A stretch of DNA of 61,350 bases, from assembly GCA_030950365.1 (NCBI GenBank), contig JAUZRQ010000003.1, positions 1 to 61,350 on the forward strand. Reading direction: 5' to 3'. Shown here piece by piece: positions 54,553 to 61,350 of the stretch (within the stretch, counting starts at the first letter, position 1; each line of letters starts with the position of its first letter). Position numbers and translations under genes: made by a program. Origin of the DNA: Candidatus Zhuqueibacterota bacterium. GTDB taxonomy: Bacteria > Zhuqueibacterota > Zhuqueibacteria > Zhuqueibacterales > Geothermadaptataceae. Below the pieces are notes generated by a model. That model saw only the letters and a list, made by a program, of their open reading frames with translations. It was not told the origin of the DNA and did no database searches.

Positions 54553-56340
54553 GTGTATGAAGAATTGACCATTCGCAAGGGCGATTTCACCGTTCAGGTG
54601 GCGCAGCCGGAACATGAAAGTTACGCCGAGATCATTTGCCGGGTGATTGAAGACAGCGCAAAAACGCGCGGCACCGGCATTGCCAAACGAAAGCCGGAAT
54701 ACGTGCGCAGCAAAATCCGTGAAGGCAAGGCGGTAATCGCGCTGCACCGCGACGGCCGTTTTGCCGGATTCTGCTACATCGAAACCTGGACGCATGGCAA
54801 GTACATCGCCAATTCCGGCCTCATTGTGGCCCCCGAGTTTCGCAACCAGCACCTGGGCAAAACCATTAAAGAGGTCGCCTTCCGGCTGTCGCGAAAAAAA
54901 TATCCGAACTCCAAACTGTTCGGCATCACCACCAGCCACGCGGTGATGAAGATCAATTCCAAACTCGGCTACCGGCCGGTCCCGTTCACCGAGCTGACTC
55001 AAGATAAGGAATTCTGGGATGGCTGCAAGACCTGCGTCAATTACGACATCCTCGAACGCAACAACCGCAAGAACTGCCTGTGCACCGCCATGCTGTACGA
55101 TCCGGCAGAGAAAAAGCCCACACAAGCCGCGCCCAAAGAGAAAAAGCTGGTGGTGCTGGCGTTCAGCGGCGGCCTGGATACATCCTACTGCGCCAAGTAC
55201 TTCGCCGCCGAACGCGGCCTCGAGGTGCACACCGTGACCGTGAACACCGGCGGCTTCAGCGCGGATGAACTGCAGCATATCGAACGCAAGGCGCACCTTC
55301 TCGGTGTGGCCAAACATGTGGTCATCGACGAAACCGATGCGTTTTATCAACAGTGTGTCAAATACCTCATCTTCGGCAATGTGCTGAAAAACAACACCTA
55401 TCCCCTGTCCGTGAGCTCGGAGCGGGTGTTCCAGGCGGTGGCGGTGGCGGAATACGCCCGCGAGGTCGGCGCGGATTACATTGCGCACGGCAGCACAGGC
55501 GCCGGCAACGACCAGGTGCGCTTCGACATGATTTTCAACATCCTGCTGCCGAACACGCCCATCCTCACGCCGATCCGCGACCAGAAGCTGTCGCGCAACG
55601 AGGAAATCGACTATCTGAAAAAGCACGGTATCGAAGAAGACTGGAGCAAGGCGGTGTACTCCATCAACAAGGGGTTGTGGGGCACCTCGGTGGGCGGAAA
55701 GGAAACCCTGACCTCGTGCGAGTATCTGCCCGAAGAGGCCTTCCCCACACCGCTGCAAAAGACCGAGCCGGAGACCATCGAGCTGGGGTTCGAGCGCGGC
55801 GAGCTGGTGGCGATCAATGGCCAGTCGTTGGCGAACCCGGTGCAGGCCATCCGCAAACTGGAGCAAATCGCCGGCCCGTTCGCCATCGGCCGCGATATCC
55901 ATGTCGGCGACACCATCATCGGCATCAAAGGCCGCGTGGGCTTCGAGGCCGCGGCCCCGCTGGTGATCATCAAGGCGCACCATGCGCTGGAAAAACATGT
56001 GCTCACCAAATGGCAGCTTTACTGGAAAGAGCAACTGGCCAACTGGTACGGCATGTTGCTGCACGAAGGCCAGTTCCTCGATCCGGTGATGCGCGACATC
56101 GAGCGGTTTCTGGAGCACAGCCAGGAACGGGTCACCGGCACGGTTTCGGTGCTGCTGGCGCCGTACCGGTTTCAGGTGCTGGGCATCACGTCGCCCTACG
56201 ACATGATGTCGCCCGAGTTCGCCAGTTACGGCGAAATGCACATGGGCTGGAGCGCCGAAGACGTGCGTGGATTCGCGCGCATTCTGGCCAATCAAACCAT
56301 GATTCATCACAAAGTCGCGGAGAAACAAAGCCATGATTAA
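54553..56340 (+). CDS. argG: GNAT acetyltransferase-argininosuccinate synthase fusion
   Basis: A 595-residue two-domain protein with a GTG start after GAGGAG. Residues about 1-165 are a GNAT domain (LIVAPEFRNQHLGKTIKEV is the acetyl-CoA loop) that ends in a cysteine-rich stretch (GCKTCVNYD ... NCLCTAM). Residues about 195-595 are argininosuccinate synthase: ATP loop VLAFSGGLDTSYC, then HGSTGAGNDQVRFD. The GNAT part probably acylates glutamate to start the pathway, as the separate GNAT neighbour of argG does in Bacteroidota; this is inference. It leads the arginine cluster. Confidence 0.9.
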   Translation: MYEELTIRKGDFTVQVAQPEHESYAEIICRVIEDSAKTRGTGIAKRKPEYVRSKIREGKAVIALHRDGRFAGFCYIETWTHGKYIANSGLIVAPEFRNQHLGKTIKEVAFRLSRKKYPNSKLFGITTSHAVMKINSKLGYRPVPFTELTQDKEFWDGCKTCVNYDILERNNRKNCLCTAMLYDPAEKKPTQAAPKEKKLVVLAFSGGLDTSYCAKYFAAERGLEVHTVTVNTGGFSADELQHIERKAHLLGVAKHVVIDETDAFYQQCVKYLIFGNVLKNNTYPLSVSSERVFQAVAVAEYAREVGADYIAHGSTGAGNDQVRFDMIFNILLPNTPILTPIRDQKLSRNEEIDYLKKHGIEEDWSKAVYSINKGLWGTSVGGKETLTSCEYLPEEAFPTPLQKTEPETIELGFERGELVAINGQSLANPVQAIRKLEQIAGPFAIGRDIHVGDTIIGIKGRVGFEAAAPLVIIKAHHALEKHVLTKWQLYWKEQLANWYGMLLHEGQFLDPVMRDIERFLEHSQERVTGTVSVLLAPYRFQVLGITSPYDMMSPEFASYGEMHMGWSAEDVRGFARILANQTMIHHKVAEKQSHD

Positions 56341-57289
56341 AGCCGGCATCATTGGCGGAGCTGGATACACCGGCGGTGAACTGATCCGGATTCTGCTGCA
56401 GCACCCCGGATGCGAGCTGGCGTTCGTGCACAGCCAGAGTCACGCCGGCAAGCCGCTGCACGAGGCGCACCCCGATTTGCTTCCGATGACGGACATGCAG
56501 TTTTCCGCTGACTTCTCGCCCGAGGTGGATGTGCTGTTCTTATGCCTGCGGCACGGCGAGGCCGCGCCTTTTCTGGCCCAACATCCCGTTCCGGAGCCCG
56601 CGCGCATCATCGATCTGAGCCAGGATTTCCGGGTCGGGGCGACGAAATTTGTATACGGTCTGCCGGAGCTGAACCGCAGCCGCATTGCGGAGAGCCGGCG
56701 GGTGGCCAATCCGGGCTGTTTTGCCACGGCCATCCAACTGGCGCTGCTGCCGCTGTCCCGCGCCGGGCGCCTGCACGGGGATGTGCATGTGCATGCCATC
56801 ACCGGCTCCACCGGCGCGGGCCAGTCGCCCACGGCCACCACGCATTTTAGCTGGCGGCACGGCAATGTGTCGGTGTACAGGCCGTTTCGGCATCAGCACC
56901 TGCGGGAAATGCAGCACCATCTCGCCCGGGCGGGCAGCCACGATTTCCGGCTGCATTTCATCCCGATGCGCGGGAGCTTCACCCGCGGCATTTTTGCTAC
57001 CTGCTATTTGCCGTGCGTGCTTCCGCAGGAAGAGGCGCTGGCCCTGTACCGCGACACCTACGCCGGACATCCGTTTGTGGCGATCAGCGAGCGGCCCCTC
57101 GATGTGAAGCAGGTGGTGAACACCAACTTCTGCTTTTTGCATCTCGAGAAGCATGGCGACACTTTGCTGATCACCAGCGTGATCGACAATTTGCTGAAAG
57201 GCGCCTCAGGCCAGGCGGTGCAGAACATGAACCTTCAGTTTGGCCTCGATGAAACCGCAGGCCTGATGCTGAAAGCCGTGGGGTTTTAA
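56333..57289 (+). CDS. argC: N-acetyl-gamma-glutamyl-phosphate reductase
   Basis: A 318-residue reductase. The NADP-binding motif IIGGAGYTGGELIRIL opens it, the catalytic cysteine is in NPGCFATA, and the HxxE-type region contains HQHLREM. It reduces the acyl-glutamyl phosphate to the semialdehyde. It overlaps the argG fusion by 8 bases, so translation is coupled. Confidence 0.95.
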   Translation: MIKAGIIGGAGYTGGELIRILLQHPGCELAFVHSQSHAGKPLHEAHPDLLPMTDMQFSADFSPEVDVLFLCLRHGEAAPFLAQHPVPEPARIIDLSQDFRVGATKFVYGLPELNRSRIAESRRVANPGCFATAIQLALLPLSRAGRLHGDVHVHAITGSTGAGQSPTATTHFSWRHGNVSVYRPFRHQHLREMQHHLARAGSHDFRLHFIPMRGSFTRGIFATCYLPCVLPQEEALALYRDTYAGHPFVAISERPLDVKQVVNTNFCFLHLEKHGDTLLITSVIDNLLKGASGQAVQNMNLQFGLDETAGLMLKAVGF

Positions 57290-57757
57290 TTGGGATATTT
57301 TTCAGGATTTCGAATTAACCACGGATCAAATGCAGAGTTTTAAGATGAGCAATCCGCTTTCAATGCAAGGCTTTAAAAAATCAGTAAAAATCTGTGTTAT
57401 CCATGGTTTTCCAGATTAGGAAACATGGAGTCCATATCCACCTTTGAGGGATTATTTCTCAGAGACAAATGGGATTCCGGCACTTCAACAGCTCCCTCTC
57501 AGTCGCTGCTGAAAGCCGGAATGACAAATCCATAAGCATGTGTGCAGTGTGGAATGGCGTTAGTCACACACAGTCTGAAACCGTATGAGATCGGGGCTGA
57601 CGATCTCATTCGCCAACGATGCTAATGGGGTCAAAAAAATGAAAAGTCCCTTCTGCGATCTCCGCATTCTCTGCGGTGGATTCAACTTATCGGAATACTG
57701 AATCATTGGTTTTGCCGACAAAGCCCAATTTTCGAACTCGTAACGTCACGGAGCGTT
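57290..57757. other. repeat-bearing gap inside the arginine cluster
   Basis: A 468-base gap between argC and argD. It has degenerate repeats at 57316-57340 ('aaccacggatcaaatgcaga') and 57385-57415 ('aatctgtgttatccatgg'), a TTCCGGC...GCCGGAA inverted pair (57475-57525), a perfect hairpin TGAGATCG-GGGCTGA-CGATCTCA (about 57587-57609) and 'ctccgcattctctgcggtgg' (about 57660). The insertion splits argC from argD, which often adjoin. Confidence 0.5.
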
Positions 57758-58900
57758 ATGGAACTGTTTGATGTGTACAGCCTGTTTCCCATCGAGCCGG
57801 TGCGGGCCCGCGGCTGTTCGCTGTTTGATCGCGACAGCCGCGAATACCTCGACTTTTATGGCGGCCACGCGGTCATTTCCATCGGTCACGGACATCCGCA
57901 CTACCGGCAGGCTTTGAAAGAACAAATCGACCGCATCGGCTTTTATTCCAACTCGGTGCAAAACTCCTTGCAACAGGCGCTGGCGAAAAAACTGGGGCAG
58001 CTTTCCGGGTACGAGGAGTACCAATTGTTTTTATGCAACTCCGGAGCCGAGGCCAACGAAAACGCGCTGAAGCTGGCCTCCTTCCACACCGGCCGGAGCC
58101 GCATTGTGGCGTTCCGCGGCGCGTTTCATGGCCGTACCTCGGCGGCGGTGGCCATGACCGACAATCCCAACATCCAGGCGCCGGTGAACCGCGGCCATGC
58201 GGTGACGTTTCTGCCTCTGAACGACGCCCGCGCCGCCGAAACCGCGCTGGCAGCCGGGGATGCGTGCGCCGTGATTATCGAGGGCATTCAGGGCGTGGCC
58301 GGCATCGTCGAGCCCGAGGCCGCCTTCCTGCGCCGGCTGCGCGAGCTTTGCGATCGCACCGGCTCGCTGCTGATCCTGGATGAAGTGCAATCGGGCTATG
58401 GCCGCACCGGCGATTTTTTCGCTCACCAGCGGAGCGGCATCCGCCCGGATATCATCACCGTGGCCAAGGGCATGGGCAACGGTTTCCCCATTGCCGGCGT
58501 GCTCATTCATCCGGCCATCCGCTCCCAAACCGGGCTTCTGGGCACCACCTTCGGCGGCAATCATCTTGCTGCCGCGGCCGGACTGGCCGTGCTGGAGGTC
58601 ATCGAACGCGAGAATTTGATGCAAAACGCCGCCGAAAAGAGCGCACGGTTACAGCGCGAAATCACCGGTTTGCATCCGTCCATCCGCGAGGTGCGCGGCC
58701 GTGGACTCATGCTCGGCGTGAAGTTCAACCAACCCGTCGCCGAACTGCGCAAACGGTTGCTGCACGATTTCGGCGTATTTACCGGCGCGGCGGCGGACAA
58801 ACAGGTGCTGCGGTTGTTGCCGCCGCTGTCCGTCACGAATACGGACGTCGAACGGTTTTTGGATGCGTTCCAGAAGGCGTTGGCGAGCATGGAAACGTGA
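57758..58900 (+). CDS. argD: acetylornithine aminotransferase
   Basis: A 380-residue class III PLP aminotransferase. It shows FYGGHAVISIGHGHP, the phosphate-site LCNSGAEANENALKLA, LDEVQSGYGRTG and the PLP lysine in TVAKGMGNGFPIAGV. It converts the acylated glutamate semialdehyde to acylated ornithine. In related clusters the same enzyme may act on succinylated substrates. Confidence 0.93.
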   Translation: MELFDVYSLFPIEPVRARGCSLFDRDSREYLDFYGGHAVISIGHGHPHYRQALKEQIDRIGFYSNSVQNSLQQALAKKLGQLSGYEEYQLFLCNSGAEANENALKLASFHTGRSRIVAFRGAFHGRTSAAVAMTDNPNIQAPVNRGHAVTFLPLNDARAAETALAAGDACAVIIEGIQGVAGIVEPEAAFLRRLRELCDRTGSLLILDEVQSGYGRTGDFFAHQRSGIRPDIITVAKGMGNGFPIAGVLIHPAIRSQTGLLGTTFGGNHLAAAAGLAVLEVIERENLMQNAAEKSARLQREITGLHPSIREVRGRGLMLGVKFNQPVAELRKRLLHDFGVFTGAAADKQVLRLLPPLSVTNTDVERFLDAFQKALASMET

Positions 58901-59095
58901 TTGGACAGAGAAACATTTGCACGAAGTTTCTCAGCGACGGATGAATGAGGAGGCAACGCACGTAAGATGAGCGGCCACAACTGAGCTCGTAGAGCACATA
59001 TGGACAGGTCTCCATGTCCTCGGTGGCTACGCGAGACATTTTTATTTTATTGGTTGTATATAGCGCGTTAACATTCATTTGAGAAAAAATCTGAA

Positions 59096-59887
59096 ATGGA
59101 AAAACTGATCATCGTCAAAATTGGCGGCCAGGTCATCGATGATGCAAACGCGCTCGGACAGTTTTTAGATGACTTTGCGCAGATTTCGGCGCGCAAAATC
59201 CTGGTGCATGGCGGCGGCGCCATCGCCAGTCGCGTGGCGCGCGACCTGGGCATTGAGCCGCGGCTGGTGGACGGCCGGCGCATCACCGATGCCGACATGC
59301 TCGAAGTGGTGGTAATGGTGTACGGCGGCCGGATCAACCGGCAGATCGTCGCGGGTCTGCAGTCCCGCGACTGCAACGCCATCGGTCTCACCGGCGCCGA
59401 CGGCAACCTGATTTCAGCCCAAAAGCGCCGCGGCTGGGACATCGATTACGGCTTCGTCGGCGACATCACTGCCGTCAACCGCCAGAGTCTGGCCGCCCTT
59501 CTTGAACATCATTTCACTCCGGTGGTGGCGCCCCTCACGCACGACGGCCACGGCCAGCTTCTGAACACCAACGCCGACACCATGGCTTCGGCGCTGGCCT
59601 CGGCCCTGGCTGCCGATTATGCCACCGAGCTGTACTATTGTTTAGAACAGCCCGGCGTGCTACTGGATATCACTCAGCCGCAAAGCCGCATTGCCGCCCT
59701 GACGGAATCGCACTATGAGCGGCTGAAAGCGGATGGCGTGATCACCCATGGCATGCTGCCAAAACTGGACACGGCGTTCGCGGCGCTAAAGTCGGGTGCG
59801 CGGCGGGTCAAAATCTGCCGCGCGGAAGAGCTGCTTGCGGCCATGAACGGCTCTCATGCGGTGGGCACAGAACTCATGCGGGAGTGA
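59096..59887 (+). CDS. argB: acetylglutamate kinase
   Basis: A 263-residue amino-acid kinase-fold enzyme: IVKIGGQVIDD, KILVHGGGAIAS, GLTGADGNLI and LLNTNADTMASALA. It phosphorylates the acylated glutamate. The length and the missing N-terminal arginine-sensing helix fit the arginine-insensitive, Bacteroidota-like form. Its stop is 3 bases from the argE start. Confidence 0.94.
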   Translation: MEKLIIVKIGGQVIDDANALGQFLDDFAQISARKILVHGGGAIASRVARDLGIEPRLVDGRRITDADMLEVVVMVYGGRINRQIVAGLQSRDCNAIGLTGADGNLISAQKRRGWDIDYGFVGDITAVNRQSLAALLEHHFTPVVAPLTHDGHGQLLNTNADTMASALASALAADYATELYYCLEQPGVLLDITQPQSRIAALTESHYERLKADGVITHGMLPKLDTAFAALKSGARRVKICRAEELLAAMNGSHAVGTELMRE

Positions 59888-59890
59888 ACC

Positions 59891-60973
59891 ATGGACCTGA
59901 CCACGCTGCAGAAAAAAGCCATCGACCTGCTGAAAGACCTGATTGCGCTGCCCTCGCCCAGCGGCCAGGAAGATCGCACGGCGGATCGCATTGAAACGTT
60001 CCTGCGCGAGGAGGGCGTTGCCTGCCAGCGCACGCGCAACAACGTCTGGGCGCGCAACCGGCATTTCGAGGCGGCGAAACCGACGCTGCTGCTCAATTCG
60101 CATCACGACACGGTGGCGCCCAATCCTGGCTGGTCAATCGATCCGTACACACCCCTGGAGAAAGATGGCAAACTCTACGGCCTCGGCAGCAACGACGCCG
60201 GGGCGCCGCTGGTGTGCCTGCTGGCGACGTTTTTGTATTTTTACGATCGACGGGACCTGCCCTTCAATCTCATCATTGCCGCCACGGCCGAGGAAGAAAA
60301 CAGCGGCCCGAACGGCATCGAGCGGGTGCTCCCCGAGCTGGAACGCGTGGATTTCGCTATCGTGGGCGAGCCGACGAACATGCAGATGGCCATTGCGGAA
60401 AAAGGACTGGTGGTGCTGGATTGCACCGCGCGCGGACAGGCCGGGCATGCGGCACACGGCACGGGCCGCAACGCGATCGACATGGCCCTGCGGGATATTC
60501 AGTGGCTGCACAGCTACCGTTTCCCGCGCGAGTCGAAACGGCTCGGTCCGGTGCGCATGACCGTCACCATGATTCAGGCCGGCAGCCAGCACAATGTCAT
60601 CCCGGACACCTGCCACTTCACCGTGGATGTGCGCACCACGGATGCCTACACCAACGAAGAGGTTGTGGAGATCATTCAGAAGCATCTAAAAAGCGAAGTG
60701 CGGCCACGCTCGTTGCGGCTGCGGCCCTCACACATGCCGGAAGACCATCCGCTGGTGCGCGCGGCCGTGCAACTGGGCATCCCCCTTTACGGCTCCCCCA
60801 CCACCTCGGATCAGGCGCTCATCCCGGCGCCATCGGTCAAGCTCGGCCCCGGCGATTCCCTGCGCTCCCACACGGCGGATGAGTTTGTGACAAAAGATGA
60901 AGTGATGTCGGGAGCGCGCGTTTACGTCGAACTTCTTGAAATACTTGCCGGTAGTACGCCATTCGCATTGTGA
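59891..60973 (+). CDS. argE: ArgE/DapE-like M20 deacylase
   Basis: A 360-residue M20 zinc peptidase-family protein. Metal and catalytic motifs are SHHDTV, GSNDAGAPL and AEEENSGPNG, with VGEPTNMQMAIAEKG and a dimerisation domain (GQAGHAAHGTGRNAID). In this cluster it should remove the acyl group from acylornithine or acylcitrulline. No argJ is present, so the linear route is used. argF and argH are not in the window. Confidence 0.9.
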   Translation: MDLTTLQKKAIDLLKDLIALPSPSGQEDRTADRIETFLREEGVACQRTRNNVWARNRHFEAAKPTLLLNSHHDTVAPNPGWSIDPYTPLEKDGKLYGLGSNDAGAPLVCLLATFLYFYDRRDLPFNLIIAATAEEENSGPNGIERVLPELERVDFAIVGEPTNMQMAIAEKGLVVLDCTARGQAGHAAHGTGRNAIDMALRDIQWLHSYRFPRESKRLGPVRMTVTMIQAGSQHNVIPDTCHFTVDVRTTDAYTNEEVVEIIQKHLKSEVRPRSLRLRPSHMPEDHPLVRAAVQLGIPLYGSPTTSDQALIPAPSVKLGPGDSLRSHTADEFVTKDEVMSGARVYVELLEILAGSTPFAL

Positions 60974-61316
60974 AAAAGCTGACTGTGCTTGTCTTTATGG
61001 CTGCATTGCTTGAGAATATTATGTATGGTTCGCAAAGATAATCTTCTAATCTCAACAAAAGTCAAATAAGCCATGATGCTTGATGATCAAGCAATTTGAC
61101 ATAACTCATCATTGTTGATGATCTTTTTACACTTGCCCTATCGATTCTTTTATATTGTCCAGCCTCATTGTTACTCTATTATCAGTAAATAGAGGTAAGC
61201 ATCCCCCAAATTTCGTGCATTTGAATGAGATTCTTGCTAAAATAAAGATTCAGAATTTGGCACCTCGTTCAATAATTCCGGCAGCAACTCAGGATTTAAC
61301 ATGAAGGACAAGCAGC
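60974..61316. other. intergenic region before serS
   Basis: About 340 bases, AT-rich. It holds a perfect palindrome GCTTGAT-G-ATCAAGC (61078-61092), a second small inverted repeat CATCA...TGATG (near 61106-61120), and a TATATT (61151-61156) that could be a -10 with TTTACA or TTACAC upstream. A leader of about 150 bases to serS would follow. I see no T-box consensus. Confidence 0.4.
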
Positions 61317-61350
61317 ATGTTCGATCTCAAATTTATCCGCGAAAATTTGG
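61317..61350 (+). CDS. serS: seryl-tRNA synthetase, N-terminal fragment cut by the window edge
   Basis: An ATG with AAGGA upstream opens the frame MFDLKFIRENL, which runs off the right edge. This is the highly conserved start of bacterial SerRS (M-L/F-D-x-K-x-I-R-E-N). Only 11 residues are visible, so the call rests on that signature alone. Confidence 0.75.
   Translation, partial: MFDLKFIRENL

Noticed and set aside
54460-56370. 636-codon minus-strand open frame opposite the argG fusion
   Set aside because: It is the antisense shadow of a clearly conserved gene, His/Gly/Arg-rich, with no recognisable domain.

Overview
The window is a chromosomal segment from an uncultured or little-studied Gram-negative bacterium. 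Two BamA-type outer-membrane barrels, several lipobox proteins and a porin show a didermic envelope. The arginine cluster (GNAT fused to ArgG, then ArgC, ArgD, ArgB and a DapE-like ArgE), 'AHQLGTP' histidine kinases, and a bacterial GlnRS point to the FCB side of the tree. A Calditrichota/KSB1-like lineage is my best guess. It is an inference from gene content, not something the sequence proves.

Layout. 1-4.9 kb: intergenic repeats, an OsmC-type protein, then a haem-binding (Tll0287/DUF3365-type) sensor kinase and its sigma-54 activator. 5.1-8.4 kb: a minus-strand unit of kinase, membrane protein and alpha-helical lipoprotein. 8.7-18.8 kb: a long minus-strand housekeeping run (YdjM-like, OB-fold-like, IMPase, MutS2, CvpA, YqeY, RpsU, HIT, RsmE, two BamA-family barrels). 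19-30 kb: gamma-glutamylcyclotransferase, DUF72, a fused aconitase/LeuCD protein, a membrane phosphoesterase, a GMC alcohol oxidase with a small overlapping partner, and a CPA1 antiporter with a TrkA-N domain. 30.1-32.4 kb: a secreted esterase-like lipoprotein with four PKD-type repeats.

32.4-43.9 kb is the most interesting part: a minus-strand nitrogen-respiration locus. In order of transcription it encodes a porin, a tetrahaem lipoprotein, NapA, NapD, two NapG-like ferredoxins, a NapH-like protein, a Rieske protein, cytochrome b, and an octahaem cytochrome of the hydroxylamine oxidoreductase (HAO) family. A strong terminator follows. Beyond it lies a separate unit, cytochrome P460 plus a MarR regulator with a four-cysteine tail. 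Its promoter (TTGACA-N17-TAATTT) is bracketed by two identical TTAGGATTCCTAA palindromes. I read the locus as periplasmic nitrate reduction joined to nitrite reduction by an HAO-family enzyme fed through a Rieske/cytochrome b complex, with a derepressible NO/hydroxylamine side-defence. No NrfA, NapB or NapC is present in the window.

44-54 kb: repeat-rich intergenic DNA, GlnRS, a PHP-domain lipoprotein, a four-haem modular cytochrome, glycerol kinase, and a membrane-anchored octahaem cytochrome fused to TPRs. 54.5-61 kb: the arginine cluster, followed at the very edge by the first codons of serS. No tRNA, rRNA, CRISPR array, transposase or integrase was recognised. The large intergenic stretches hold several families of short dispersed palindromic or degenerate repeats.
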